A stretch of 64,000 bases of DNA, taken from contig JANHCV010000001.1 in NCBI GenBank assembly GCA_025594325.1, positions 248,001 through 312,000 on the forward strand, written 5' to 3'. A program made the position numbers and the translations under genes. The notes under the pieces were generated by a model, which was given only the letters and a program-made list of their open reading frames with translations, was not told the origin of the DNA and made no database searches. Positions 33,313 through 44,888 of the stretch are shown here, piece by piece; the first letter of the stretch is position 1; each line of letters begins with the position of its first letter. Origin of the DNA: Blastocladiella emersonii ATCC 22665. Taxonomy: Eukaryota > Blastocladiomycota > Blastocladiomycetes > Blastocladiales > Blastocladiaceae.

Positions 33313-34933
33313 ATGGAAACTGATGAAACTACCCCGGCAAACCGAGAGTCACCGAAGATTCCCTCGTATCGCGAGAGTCTCTCGGCACCGTGCAAGTGCC
33401 GCTCCGCGCTTTCCGGCTTGCATTGTCACTTCCAGCATCTCGGCGTGAGCGGCGATCTCTCCGACATCGCCGTCTCGTTCCACGGAATCACGTACCACTT
33501 GCACCGCTCCGTGCTCGCTCAGAGCCCCTGGTTTGTCGGGCTGTTGGACGACGCGTGGCACGCACCAGCGGCGGGCCCGGGTACCGTCAGCACCGTTCGC
33601 ATCGATTTCTTGCCGACCACGGCCGAAGAGGGCGAATCCGAGGACCAGCTCGTCGCGCGCGCCGTTCAAGCGTGGGAAACGCTCCTCGTCGCCGTGTACG
33701 GCGGCTGCTTCGCGATCATCCTCAGTCGGTTCAGGCATGAGTCGTTCCTCGATGTCCTGGAGACGGCGCTATACTTTGGTACACTTTGCACGCTTCAAGA
33801 CATGAGGTGGTTACTCTGCTGACCCTCATATTCACTCTCTAGACTTTTCGCAGCTTCTGAGCGCGTGTCGCGAGTACTTTTTTCTCCAACTCGGAAAGCT
33901 TGCTCGCCCGCGCTGCCAGCAATCTCAGCGCGCGGCCATGATCGCACGAGTCATGGCGTTCTGCGACGGACGCGCCCTACCCGATTCCGTGGCCTCGCTC
34001 TTGTCCATCGCAATCGCCCACTCGCGTTATCTGGGCACCCGCGCGAACAATCGCGAGCTTCTCAAGGAGTGCCCACCCGAGCTCGTGCGCCGCATTTTGA
34101 TCTCCCCCAACTTTTGGAGCTCATCCGAACTCGATTACTTCAGACTTCTTGCTGATCTTGACGGAATCCCGACCAAGGAGCTACTCGGCGCGGTCCATTT
34201 CATGACCATGACCGTACCTGAACAAACAAATGTCCTTGATGCGCTTAACGTTGCCAGCAGCCCGGAGCTCCAAGCCGGGATCAAGACAGCCTTCTTTGAC
34301 GCAGAATTGCTCCGCAGGGCAGTGCTCAAGGCCAAGCCTGGGGACCGTGTTCTGGGCGACGCGTGGGCGGGCCCGACCTTGACGCCTCGTCAGCCGCGGA
34401 TGTGCTTTTACTTGCAGCCAACAATCGCTCCTGACGCGTCCCAGGCTCAGGAATCGACGGCCTCGATCGACTTTGGCGGCAGTCAATGGACTGCCTCGCT
34501 TTGCTTTCTCAAGGACGGCAAGTCGCTGAAGCTCAGCGTGTACGTCGTTTTGTAGAGTTCGCGCACGCTGGGCACGGGTCACTGATTGGTTCTTGCTCGT
34601 GCTTCATGTAGCTCGCGGGGCGCTCCAGCTGAGGGCAGCATCGCGAGTGTCGTTGATCCGCGGCACTTGACGTCGATCCGAATCCGCTACGTCGCGTATA
34701 CGGCGTGCTTGAAGCACGTATCACTGCGTACTTGCCCAGGTGCTCAGTGGGACCGGTCCACATTCAATGCGACCCCCGCGATCGTTTCTAAAGCAGTCAA
34801 GTCCGACTGGGTAACGGCCTCGCTCGCAATCGGCGGTGAGTCGTGGACTTGCACGTTGCAGGACCAAAAGCCGATCCCCTTGCAGCGCCGCGGCGGCAGC
34901 TTTCCGCTCAAGGTCTCTGTCGAGCTCCTCTGA
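33313..34933 (+). CDS. BTB/POZ-domain protein, tandem copy 1
   Basis: Exons 33313-33778, 33843-34539 and 34612-34933; donors GTACAC and GTACGT, acceptors CTAG and GTAG; 494 residues. A cysteine-containing lead (SLSAPCKCR) precedes a BTB domain at about 45-170: LGVSGDLSDIAVSFHGITYH, LHRSVLAQSPWFVGLLDDAW, and a helix-rich BACK-like middle (REYFFLQLGKLA, AMIARVMAFCDGRALPD, PELVRRILISPNFWSSSELD). The C-terminal third has two similar beta-rich units containing FGGSQWTASLCF and SDWVTASLAIGGESWTCTL, which I do not recognise. BTB proteins usually dimerise and recruit cullin-3, so an adaptor role is plausible (inference). Same three-exon structure as copy 2; the first exon is 466 nt in both. Confidence 0.85.
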
Positions 34934-36010
34934 ACTGATAGGATATTTTATGTGCATTTTTGCTGAACGTTTTTAATTCACAACTGTACCTGTCGCCCGT
35001 CTTCATCGACCTTTCAGGGAATGTCAGTGAAAGTGGCGCCAATCTTGTGCCGCGCGGACCTCGCCGTGGGCCGATTGTGATGGGAAGCGCGTGCTTCCCC
35101 CATGCTTCACCCCGTTCTAGCGCAAAGGGTCCGTATGACGTGCGGTGAGAAACGAGCTCGTCGAATCTATGACGACTGCGTCACAATCCCGGCAGACATG
35201 AGGATACCAGTGATGCGATGGATGATGGGAAAGCTGCTGGAGTTGCCCTCAGACTGGTGGTTGTTATTTGCATGTTGCATCAATTGCCACCGCGCTGCGC
35301 TCCCCCTTCATTTATGGAGCACCTTTCGCGGTTGACGTGGTGATGGCCGTGAAAACCGGCGGTACTGGACTTCCACGCGCGACCTCCGCGACGCAGGCGT
35401 TTCTCTTTCAGCGGACTCCGATCACGAATTCAGATGAGGTCCGCCCGAGTCCTCGCGAAGTCGCTTCTCTGCCGTGGCCGTTGTGCCGCTGGTGTCTGGT
35501 GCTATGATGTGAGAGTGGACAAAACGGATCCGCCATGACGTTCCTGCTACCTACAGCATCTGGTATGTACCGTTATCCTGCTGCAGGTTCATCAACGCGT
35601 TCAGCAGCTTGGCGTGAGAGGCGAACTTGCTTGTACAAAAGTTGCGCTCCATAGGCAAGCGTATAGCCTGCACTGTGCCATGCCCAAATGAAGAGTATGG
35701 CCCCCGAGGAGTCATACCAGCCTCAGTGTACGGTGGCAAGGAGCCACTTACCGCGGCGGCCACGCTTCCCTCTCGCTGTCACTTGACTTGGTGAAACTTC
35801 TCACTGCGCAGGGTCTGAATACAAATAAACTGCACTCTTGATTACATTTCACCAAGTGATTTAACGGTAGGTAGCCTGGTTAGCGTGGGTTGACCGTATT
35901 CGCTCGTCCTCGCTCGCTTGGGGCGAGCACCCAAGCCAAGACGCCGTCGCCGCGTCGCAGGCGGTCCTCTCTCTCGCAACGCAGCGCGATTTTATGAATG
36001 CAGCCGAACC
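34934..36010. other. Spacer between tandem BTB genes
   Basis: About 1.1 kb, clearly AT-richer than the rest of the window. Apart from the BTB relic at 35584-35691 I see no gene; short open frames lack recognisable motifs. Confidence 0.5.
35584..35691 (+). pseudogene. Relic of a third BTB-domain copy
   Basis: In-frame translation gives VHQRVQQLGVRGELACTKVA then LHRQAYSLHCAMP and a TGA stop. This lines up with copy 2 (LHRHFQRLAVSGDLADVNVS, FHGFTYHLHRNVLA) and is alignable at DNA level (GTTCAGCAGCTTGGCGTGAG versus CTTCCAGCGCCTCGCTGTGA). Only the first part of the BTB fold survives, so this is a decayed fragment of the tandem family. Confidence 0.6.
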
Positions 36011-37614
36011 ATGGAATCAAATGAAATAACCCCGCCCACGCCGGGCCTGCCGAAACTCCCGTCGTACCGCGAGAGCCTCTCAGCGCCTTGCGGGTGCCGC
36101 CCGAAGCTTCCGGCCCTCCATCGCCACTTCCAGCGCCTCGCTGTGAGCGGAGATCTCGCCGACGTCAACGTCTCGTTCCACGGGTTCACCTACCACTTGC
36201 ACCGTAATGTTCTTGCTCAGAGCCCCTTCCTTTCTGGGCTGTTGAGCGACGCGTGGCACGCGCCGCCACCGAGCCCTGACACGGTCAGCGCAGCTCGCAT
36301 CGACTTCTTGCCCACTGTCGTTGATGACGACGTTTCCGAGGAGCTACTTGTCGCACGCGCTATTCAAGCGTGGGAGACAGCTCTCGTCGCGCTTTATGGC
36401 GGGTGCTTCAAGTCGCTTATCGCGCGCCTCACGTTCGACTCATTTCTTGACGCTTTGGAGGTTGCAATCTACTTTGGTACCTCTATTCCGCCACCAAAGT
36501 GGGATAGCCTCATGTGACTAACACGACCGCGCGCGATAGACCTGCCACAGCTCATGGGCGCTTGTCACGAGTATTTCCTTTACCACCTTGGAGTCCTTGC
36601 CAACAACTACGACAAAAACTTAACACACAGAGCTGCCATGCTTGGGCGAGTCGCGGCCTTTTGTGACGGACGCGACCTTCCCGACCAAGTCGACTCGTTT
36701 CTAGGTATCTTGGTGGCCCATTTGCGCTATCTGGGCTCCCAGCTGAACAACTTTGACCTGCTTCAACATTGTCCCCCTAACTTTGCGAAGCACATCCTGC
36801 TTTCACCAGAGTTTTGGATTTCCTCCGAACTCAGGTATTTCAATTTCCTACGCACGTTCGATGCAATTTCGACCAAAGAATCGCTTGGTTCAGTTCGGTT
36901 CTTGACCATGATGGAGCAAGACCAGTATACTGTACTTCAAACACTTGCAGCAGCAAACAAGCTTGACCTTCAAGCCAACGTCAAGGCTGCCTTTTTTGAC
37001 GCTGAGTTGCTCCACAAAGCTGTGCTCTGCAAGGTCCATGACAACAGCGCGCTTGGCGACGACTGGGCTGGCCCTGGCTCTCCACCCCATCGACCAACAA
37101 TGTGTTTCTCATTGACTCCCCGCATCATTTTTGGTGCCGCTCCCCCAATGTCCGGGTCTTTGGTGATTATCAAATTTGGTGGCAGCCAATGGACCGCGTC
37201 CCTTGCCTTCATGGAGAATGGCAACTTGTTGAAACTCAGCCTGTGCGTTTTTTACCTCGATTTGTTCCCATACGGAGATTGAATCGTTCTGACTCTTCGT
37301 TTTCTAGCTCGCGGGACCCACCGGAAGCACGGGCTGCTGACCCAAGGCAGTTGACGCCGGTTCGTCTGCAGTACGTCACGTACACATTGTGTCGGACTTA
37401 TGCGCAATCAAGCGCGTGTCCTGGTATATCCTGGGATCGGTCCACGTTCAATGCGTCGCCTGCGATTGTACACGCGACCACAATGTCTGACTGGGTCACG
37501 ACCTCGCTGGCAAACGCTGCAGCGCCTTGGACATGCACTCTACCAGACCCAAAGCCGATCCGCGTGGGTTCCGCAGGCTACTTCTCCCTCAAGCTTTTTG
37601 TCGAGCTCCTCTGA
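36011..37614 (+). CDS. BTB/POZ-domain protein, tandem copy 2
   Basis: Exons 36011-36476, 36540-37242 and 37308-37614; donors GTACCT and GTGCGT, acceptors ATAG and CTAG; 491 residues. Co-linear with copy 1 in every exon and splice phase. BTB core: RLAVSGDLADVNVSFHGFTY, HLHRNVLAQSPFLSGLLSDA. Middle: GACHEYFLYHLGVLANN, AFCDGRDLPDQVDSFLGIL, HILLSPEFWISSELRYFNF. End: IKFGGSQWTASLAFMENG, CPGISWDRSTFNASPAIV, FVELL. Codon use is less GC-biased at third positions than in genes outside this stretch. Divergence from copy 1 is substantial, so the duplication is not recent or evolved fast. Molecular role unknown beyond the BTB fold. Confidence 0.85.
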
Positions 37615-39230
37615 ATTGCTTCGAAGCAAGAAAGATCCTCCCATACATCCCGTGCGCGTTTCATTCATCTTTCCAACTGGCAACTGCAGCTCTCCCGTCG
37701 CGCTTATTCCAAGCAATCCTGCGCGGGTCATGTCGCGGCGATGGAGCTTCGTTTCAGGGGGAGGTTGGCCCTCGCGTAGGCGGCACTGTTTGCTGTTGTA
37801 GCAGCTAATCGCGATGGGAGACGACAGCTTGCATTTAAGATTCTCCTTGCGCATGCACACTGCGGCTCTTCGCGTACACGCGGAGCGCGGTTCTTTGTTG
37901 GTCCAGATTCTGGCGGCTGTGTCAGCCTTTGAGGCATGAACAACGCGCCAGCTGCATGACGCGTGAATGTCTAGTGAACTTTTGAAAGTGTGCTTAGGCG
38001 GGGATCGGGGCTATCCGTGCCTGGTGCATCAAGGGAAAACACGTTGCGATCGGGAAACTGCGCGGGATGGACGGAGTCATGGACGCGGGATGCGTGACAA
38101 CGCGGCTTCCGCTGCGTGCGCGAGCATCCCTTTTCCCCGAAACTAAACGCAACCGGCGGTCATGAGTCGGGAAGAGCGCACGGTGGTCAACTCGGGTTCG
38201 TGCAAACCTGTCCGGTTGGGAGCTGAGTTCATGTGATTATCTCTAGTGACAGAAAATCCTCAGCTGTAGCTTTAGCGAAGCTGAGTTTTTGTGGGAGCAA
38301 TTTGAAGCTATCAGGCACATCAACCTTCACGTGCACCTCAGCTTCCTTCGCAGTCCCGACGTCCGTCTCAACTCATAAGTACTGGCTTTCATTCGAGTCC
38401 CCGACTCCCCGCATTGGTCTTAACTCAGTGTAATATAAATTCAGACACTACCATTAAGAGACGGCGACCTGCTTGAAATTCTTCGAGTGTTCGGCAAGCT
38501 GGAGCGACGGTGGAGCGGTCAGTCGCTGCTGTCTCCCACTGCTGCGCCACCCGCTGAGCCACCCGCTGAGCCACCGCGCTCCGACCACGCCTGCATCTCC
38601 GTCGCCAACCACTACGACCGCTTCTAAACAACAGCCAGCGCGGCATCAATGTCGCACAAAAATCATGACGGAACAGCTGGCGCAAATTAACGGAGCTCTA
38701 TTTCCGTTGGTTTCCCAAACTGACTTCAATCTCTGACCGCCCGAATGGTCGAGCTTTGATCAGAGTATGCAGCCTTCGACTTTTCTCGTTGAGCACAAAA
38801 ATGGTGAGAGTTCGTGAATCGCCTGATTACCGAGGTAGCACAAGGTCATGGATCTCGGTCGCCGTTTGCAAGGTAATGGTTACATTGTCAGCGATGGCTA
38901 GCGTCTAAAAAACGAATAGGGAGGGACAGCGATGATGCGACGCACCGGTACATACTGAGTGGAGAATACTCGACATGCACGCGGCAAGGCGAGAACGACG
39001 GTGCGACGCGACCCTGGAACAAAGGTCTGAGACGTTGAGCACGGGGCCGAGGATTCATGATCACCACTGGATCACGCCGGTGAACCGACCCTAACCTGGC
39101 GACAAAGAAGAAGGTTCAGCAGCGTCAGGCGTGTACGCGTCCACTGTGTCGTACTGAAAGTAGTCGGCCGCAAAGCTCAACGATCCGATTGCTAAGCATG
39201 CGCGAGCGGAAGTCACTGGTGCTCGCGGCC
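37615..39230. other. Gene-poor, AT-richer stretch
   Basis: No gene supported. It contains a short tandem repeat (38546-38575) and scattered open frames below 90 codons without motifs. The DNA looks like decayed intergenic or former coding sequence. Confidence 0.45.
38546..38575 (+). repeat. 12-nt tandem repeat GCCACCCGCTGA
   Basis: Two perfect adjacent copies and a degraded third (GCCACCGCGCTC). Confidence 0.75.
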
Positions 39231-39249
39231 CTGTAAATACCGCATCGTG

Positions 39250-39450
39250 CAGGTCGGCCTGAGCGACACCACCACGCCCGGGTTCCAGTAAGCGTACCTA
39301 TACCTCTCGTCCGCGTCCGAGGACCAAAAGCGGCTGCGCGATTTGGTCTCAGCCCAGCGTTTTGTTGACGAGGTCACAGGCGAGGCGCACATGCACATCG
39401 ACTTGGACCACAAGGACTTTTCCTGCCGCTCAACTTTGTCAACTAGCACG
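39250..39450 (+). pseudogene. Possible decayed coding fragment, unidentified
   Basis: One plus-strand frame reads VGLSDTTTPGFQ, a stop, then LYLSSASEDQKRLRDLVSAQ, RFVDEVTGEAHMHIDLDHKD. The run is protein-like but bracketed by stops, with no start or splice context. Family unknown. Confidence 0.25.
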
Positions 39451-39814
39451 GATTCTCAGGCGACCAGAGCGACATGTTTGAGCCCAGCCTCAGTTTCAAC
39501 CATGGGCCACGGCTTCTAGTGCTCGCTCAACCGAATATCGTGATTCTCCGGGGCCATGACGCTCATGGCCGTGGCCGTGGCGGCGTCGGTCAAGGACGCG
39601 TGCCTGCCACGCGCGTTAGACCTGTGCTGCTGTTCTCATCATTGACATGACAGATTTGAGCTACAGCTGAGACCCAAGTGTGTGCGCAGCACACACACCT
39701 AGCGAAACTTGATCGCTTCAAGTTCGCCTTCGGCGCGCATGAGAGGTGCAAGACGCCTTTTGGAGCCCGCGAGGAGTTTTCAACTACGCGGTGGTCCAAG
39801 AGGATCAACGCGGC

Positions 39815-39912
39815 CCGTTTCAGGACTTGTTTTCCCGCGCGTGCGTCGCTCGACTCACCGCTGGCAGCAGACGAGCGCTTTTTCGTCCGCGCCTCAGTCG
39901 TGTCGAAGCACA
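39815..39912 (+). repeat. Fragment repeated in inverted orientation at 43324-43427
   Basis: From CGTTTCAGGACTTG to GTGTCGAAGCA the sequence aligns, with about three quarters of bases matching by eye and a small gap, to the reverse complement of about 43427-43324 (CGTTTCAGGACGTG...CGCATGAAGCA). One translation reads FPARASLDSPLAADERFFVR versus FARCASVDSPLSPPHERFSS, so the source was probably coding. Confidence 0.6.
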
Positions 39913-39969
39913 GGTGGGTTGGGCGAATGCGGGGAAATTAGGATTCCTAACAAAACGCTCAGATTTCGC

Positions 39970-40051
39970 GGGTCAATGGCCGAGAGGTCTAAGGCGTCCC
40001 ACTCAAGCTGGGATCTCTTCGGAGGCGCAGGTTCGAACCCTGCTTGACTCA
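39970..40051 (+). tRNA. tRNA-Leu (anticodon CAA), intronless
   Basis: Folds as a class II tRNA. The acceptor stem GGGTCAA pairs with TTGACTC (one G-T wobble) with discriminator A40051. D stem GCC/GGC. Anticodon stem TCCCA/TGGGA encloses loop CTCAAGC with CAA at positions 34-36, decoding TTG. A long variable arm TCTCTTCGGAGGC follows. T stem GCAGG/CCTGC encloses TTCGAAC. A TTTT run directly after (40052-40055) is a Pol III terminator. No intron in the anticodon loop. 82 nt without CCA. Confidence 0.93.
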
Positions 40052-40055
40052 TTTT
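40052..40055 (+). terminator. Pol III T-run terminator of tRNA-Leu
   Basis: TTTT immediately after the discriminator base; the minimal length for Pol III termination. Confidence 0.7.
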
Positions 40056-41108
40056 GCCGCAGCGATCATTCCTCGCCATCGTTTTGACCCTGTGGGAGCC
40101 TCACGGACGCCTTAGGAGGCGCCCACCGCAGCCCGAGGCAGCTTTAGCCGGTTCGATTACAATACACATTGTCGTTTGACGGAGGAGTCCCTGCCATGAT
40201 CAGCTGTCCTCCATGTCTCACTCAAACATGGACACAGTCAAGTTTTCAAGTCGGGCTTGTTCAACAAGCCGCTTAAAAGAGGATGCTTACTCTCTACGTG
40301 TTCCATCCCGTTCCTGTGCCCTGATGGCTCATAGTGTTCAAGGAGAGGTGTATGTTGCAGCCTCAAGTGCATACACGTGACAATCAGCCGCCTATCCCCA
40401 CGCCCACGTTTAGACCGCACTTTCATGTTCACTCGTTGCCACCACACGCTGCTCAAGCGCCTAAAAACGATGCACCGCGTCTTCCAAATCCCGCAAATCG
40501 TGATGCACCCTGCGCAAGTGGCAATCTTTGAGGGCTCGCTCACTCTTGTCACCCTCGCCGTCCACGTCTTCGCTTGCGTCGCCATCGTCTTCTACTTGAC
40601 CTCTCGCCTCTGCATTACCCCAAGAAGCCAAGACGAGAGCTTTAGATGGACCGCCCAGCAACTTTGCTGCTGCAGCGGTCTCAAGCGCAAAGCGTGCCGC
40701 GTCAAAGCAGCCACGTAAGTAACGAGAGTGTGCACAGAGCGAGATGGATCTATGGCAAAGTCAAGAGCAAGGGTGAAAGGGCGTGGCTCTGCGCCGGTAC
40801 CAGCCAAAGGCCGTGCGGCTCTGGATCTCGCCGTGATCATTTCGATTGTCTCACGTGAGTGGTGCAGCGCGTCCCAGGCAGGGAACGCTATCGAACGTCA
40901 GCACTTCGGTTTCGGTTCCAAAATCCAAACAGTTGAAAGCCACTACGCATGCTTTTTCAGTGGAAACAACATTGTACTTTCTCACTTTCTCACTGTTGAA
41001 AGCATTCCTTGCCATGCGAACCACTTTGAGGAATGAAACCTGTTTACTCGGCCCAAAGGGCTCACTAAACCAACAACCAACAAACTACCGAATCATGCAC
41101 AATCCAAC
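40056..41108. other. Gene-poor stretch after tRNA-Leu
   Basis: No gene I can support. A frame from about 40422 (MFTRCHHTLLKRLKTMHRVF) contains one hydrophobic helix (LTLVTLAVHVFACVAIVFYL) but has no other coding evidence. Confidence 0.4.
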
Positions 41109-43234
41109 CTACTGGGAAGCCTTTTCCCCACGGCCGCCCTTATCCTCTTTCGCAGCGGGCTCCTTTTCGACCACCTTCTTGGGCGCGGACCCACTCTGTA
41201 TCCGCTTCTTGGGCTCGGGGATCTTGCCACCGTGGAACTACTTGCTCAGCGGAGCCGTCTCGATGAGCGACTCGACGGCCTTCTTGATCCCCTCCGTCGG
41301 CCCAGTCGTTGTGGGCAGCCGCGACGTGACAACGCCCAAGACCGCGGCTTGCGCACTTGCGAGTAGGTCGCGCGTCACCGGGGTCTGCTTGCCCACAGCT
41401 GGCACAGCGTGAGGTTCTCGGTCCCAAGGCTGGTCACGGGCTCCGGATGCACAGTGGTTGTCAAGGCCGACTCTGCTGCAGTCGTCGCGTTACCCATGGC
41501 CGCTGGGCTCGCTGGCTGCAGCGGATGAATGAGACGAAGGAAGTCAATCTCAATTTGTGCCGCGGCGGCATCATCATCCTCGGTTTGGTTTGGCGAGGGC
41601 ACATCGCCGCCAAGCCCACTGTGAGGAATCTGACTCGTCAGCGGCATGAGAAGTTTGACTTTCGGGTGATGGATCTGGTAGACGACGGCGCGGGTGCGGA
41701 AGTCCTGCGAGCCTAGATGCAGCGCCACGGCCTTGCGCTCACTGAGAAACTCGCGCGGCGAGTTAATGAGCTCAGGCGTGATCTTGCACGCGTCGCCCCC
41801 AGATCACGCCGTCGGGATGCTCCGCCATGAAAGTGTTGATGCTGTCAGACAGGCGCCAATGCGTGCCGACGAGGAAGAACGCGCCAAAATACCCGCCGCA
41901 GGGGCTCGCCCGCAAAGACTCGACAACGTCCGCCAGGTCAAAGTTGGGCGCGAGCGTGTACGGCAGCGCAGCATTCGTTGTTGCAGGGGCAGCACAAGTA
42001 GTGGCGGAAGAATCAGCGGCGGCGAAAGGTGATGGAGCCGATGACGCCGAGTGACTCGCGCTCGTAAAAGTCCAAGGCCGAGTAAGGTCCGCTGGATCAC
42101 ACGAAAACTCGTACACGACACCAGCCAGAGTAATGTATCTGAGGCGCGTCTGTTGTTAGATAGGTTTCTGGTGCACACTCGCAGGAAGCTCATCCGTACC
42201 GAGTGAAACTTTCGTCATCGCCAGGAAACGGCGCCAGAAGATCGAGCTTGGTGTACGACGGGGGCGACTCGACAGGGCCAAACGCACCGTCGCCCAAAAG
42301 CCCCATGTCGTTGCCGTCGTCGTCGATCTCGGCGACAATGAGGTGCGGCACGTCGAGGCATGAGCGTTGGTCCACAAGTTCGCGAGGGCACCCGACTCCT
42401 GCAGCATGTCGTGGACAAACTGGACGACGGTCTTGCCCGACTGGCGGTGGAAGAGCAGCACGCCAAATTTGAACTTGCTGCCGCCGACCTGTTCAACAGG
42501 AACACCGTTTCGCGGGTCCTTGTCGGTCGTGAAGGTGAGAAGCGGGCGAGGAAGCGAGCGAAGCGTGAGGTCGCCGTTGGTAAGCTTGGGGATGGCCCAG
42601 GTGAGGTAACGCTTGTCGAGCTCGGAAAAGACCTCGAGAGCATCGGTCACAGAGAATCGTTCGATGTCTAGACAAGCCAGGGTACGAGGGTCAGTACAAG
42701 TCCCACGCGATGAAGAGAGGGCAGCGAATGCGCTGCGCAATGTCCCAAATGGGTAGGCGAGGGATGAATTCGACAAGCGAGCGTACCGTTGGAGATGATC
42801 GGAACGGAGCCGCAGCCCATGAGCAGCGGGATCAGCGCGTCAAAGTTGCGGTCGGTGAAGAGGGCGGCGGCGAAGCCGAGTCGGTTGACGACCAGCTCGA
42901 GCGTCTCGGGGCGTGCAGTGAAGGCGTCGCTGGCTCAGCGCAGCGGCGCGGCGCGGCCCTGCGTAGGATCGGTCACTCGCGTGTCGGCGACCAAGGGAAG
43001 CTTTAGCGAGGACAGCAGGCCAAAGTGCCACAGCCCGTCGGCCTGGTCAACGGGGTAGAGAATGGCCAACGCGAGGGCTGCGAGAAGGCAAGAGAATTTG
43101 ACAAGCTTGGGCTCGGTCCGCGAGCCGTTCGGCGCGACCGTGTACAGGTGAGTCCCGAGAGCGGGGCACTGCACGGGAGCCGCAATGGTCATGTGCACGG
43201 GCGGCTCGAGGTCGATGTGAGCCCAAGTCGCCAT
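41109..43234 (-). pseudogene. Broken multi-exon gene of unknown family
   Basis: Protein-like sequence runs on the minus strand from MATWAHIDLEPPVHMTIAAP through LFTDRNFDALIPLLMGCGSV, an intron (GTACGC...CTAG), FSVTDALEVFSELDKRYLTW, KFKFGVLLFHRQSGKTVVQF, a second intron (GTACGG...CTCAG, about 42184-42130), VVYEFSCDPADLTRPWTF, then FLSERKAVALHLGSQDF and a Lys-rich end (IPEPKKRIQSGSAPKKVVEK). It is interrupted by an in-frame TGA (42935-42937), a frameshift near 42365-42380, a one-base frameshift near 41795 (extra G), and an in-frame TAG (41238-41240). Each stop is one C-to-T change from a sense codon. Sequencing error could explain a frameshift but hardly all four lesions. No known domain recognised. 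Confidence 0.6.
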
Positions 43235-44888
43235 TTTGGCGGGCGAAGCGAGGAAACGGCGGGGCGACGATGGCACAGAAAATTGGAGGAAGTGACACCG
43301 TGGTACGGGTGCGTTACATGGACTTGCTTCATGCGGGCTTCCGAGGCGCGGGAGGAGAAGCGCTCGTGTGGCGGCGACAGCGGCGAGTCGACTGACGCGC
43401 ACCTCGCGAAAGCACGTCCTGAAACGGCACCGGGCTGGCGCCGCGGCGCGGTTCGGATGAACGACGCGTCGGTCGCGTCGGCTTCACGGTGCGTTGATCG
43501 CGGACCGGCCCGCATACAAGCAGCGGCGCAACGACCTTTCATTCGTATACTTGCACTTTTCACGCGGGTTTCTCGGCGCGTTGGCTCGGCATCACGTACT
43601 CGTGGTCGCAGAACGTGGCGACAGCATAACTGAAAGCGTTGACGTATGATTTAACCAGGACTTGCACCCCGAGCTTGCTGCAGCGACCCCAGCTCATGGC
43701 GCAGGACACCTTGACGGTTCGCCAATCTCGCTGTGCTCAATCCCAGTCGGGGCCCGGAGTACTCGCGCGCGCTACAACCATCGACGTGATCGCCGGCGGC
43801 GTCAGCATGATCCCGACGTTGGACCGTGCTATTTGCGACGATCCGCCGGCCTCGAGGCCTTGAAACGTCCGCCGACTAGCTGCGGATGGCGAGCTGACGT
43901 TTCTCGATCGTGACGAGCGCAAGGTCCTGACGAATACACTTTGCGTTTCCGTCGGACGGGCACTCACGATTTCACGAGCTCATGAGCCGCAAGCTTGTCC
44001 CGCTTCTCTGACGCGGATTCAGCGCGCGGGTCGAGTCGGGTCGAGACGTACGACGACGCAGCCATCGGATTGATTGCGCGACCCGCCGTTGCGCGACACT
44101 GCCAAGACGGACTTTCAAGGGATCAGGCAGGCTAGTGTCGGCCGGCCATGGTGCTCTCACTCTGGATCTGAACGACGAATGCGGGAGCAGTAGACGCGCT
44201 GTAGCCGTTGCTCGCACTGAATAATATGTGGGACTTTGCTAATTGACTGAGATGCGAGATATAGACGGGGGACAGTTTGGTCGAAATGACGGCGGAGCGA
44301 GTACTCGCGCGGGGCGCGGGGAGAACCCGAAAGGTCCTCGATTCCGATGGGACGCGTCCCGGCGCGCCGTCTGTTACGCATACGGGACATGGGCAACCTC
44401 CCTCAGCGAAGCAAGGTCGGGCGTTAGTGGATTGGCCTCCGCTGACGCTAGGCGTGTGCGGGCATGCCATGCATCTTCCCCCCTTTGAGTCCCCGGATCG
44501 AAACCCAACCCGCGACCGGAACAACTCAGACGGATGTAAAACCCTGCGAGGGAAGGGGAGCATGGCCTCTAGCGCACACAATTCGGAATTGGGCCGAGGC
44601 GGGGATGGGAGGGAGGGGGGGGACCGACAACAGAACAGAAGCCGGAAGCCGGAAACCAAGCACACAGGAACGGAATTCAAATACGAATTTGAATTTCGTT
44701 TTCGTTTTTGGGCTGACGCGTTTTCGCGTTTTGCGCGCAAACCCGCGCGTTCGACACGCGCACGTGGCCGGGCGCGCGTCTCAGTTTGGCCTGTGGCGGC
44801 GCCCGTTTCCCTTTCGGGGTCCCGCGCCGCTCTTCTCGCCCCTGCTGATACATCATCCCCCCTCGCATTGCACACCGACTCTAGCTAG
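43235..44888. other. Gene-poor stretch before the helicase-like genes
   Basis: Contains the inverted fragment at 43324-43427. Other weak protein-like runs (ELTFLDRDERKVLTNTLCVS near 43890-43950) are broken by stops. No supported gene. About 44570-44720 has a G-rich run followed by AAATACGAATTTGAATTTCG. Confidence 0.4.

Noticed and set aside
40140-40165. T-loop-like GGTTCGATTAC, possible second tRNA
   Set aside because: No pairing T stem, acceptor stem or anticodon arm could be built around it.
40422-40718. Possible small membrane-protein gene
   Set aside because: One hydrophobic run only; no supporting start context, splice sites or similarity; lies in the gene-poor island.
44498-44520. Minus-strand GGTTTCGATCC resembling a tRNA T arm
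   Set aside because: Flanking bases do not form a stem and no acceptor or anticodon arm is present.
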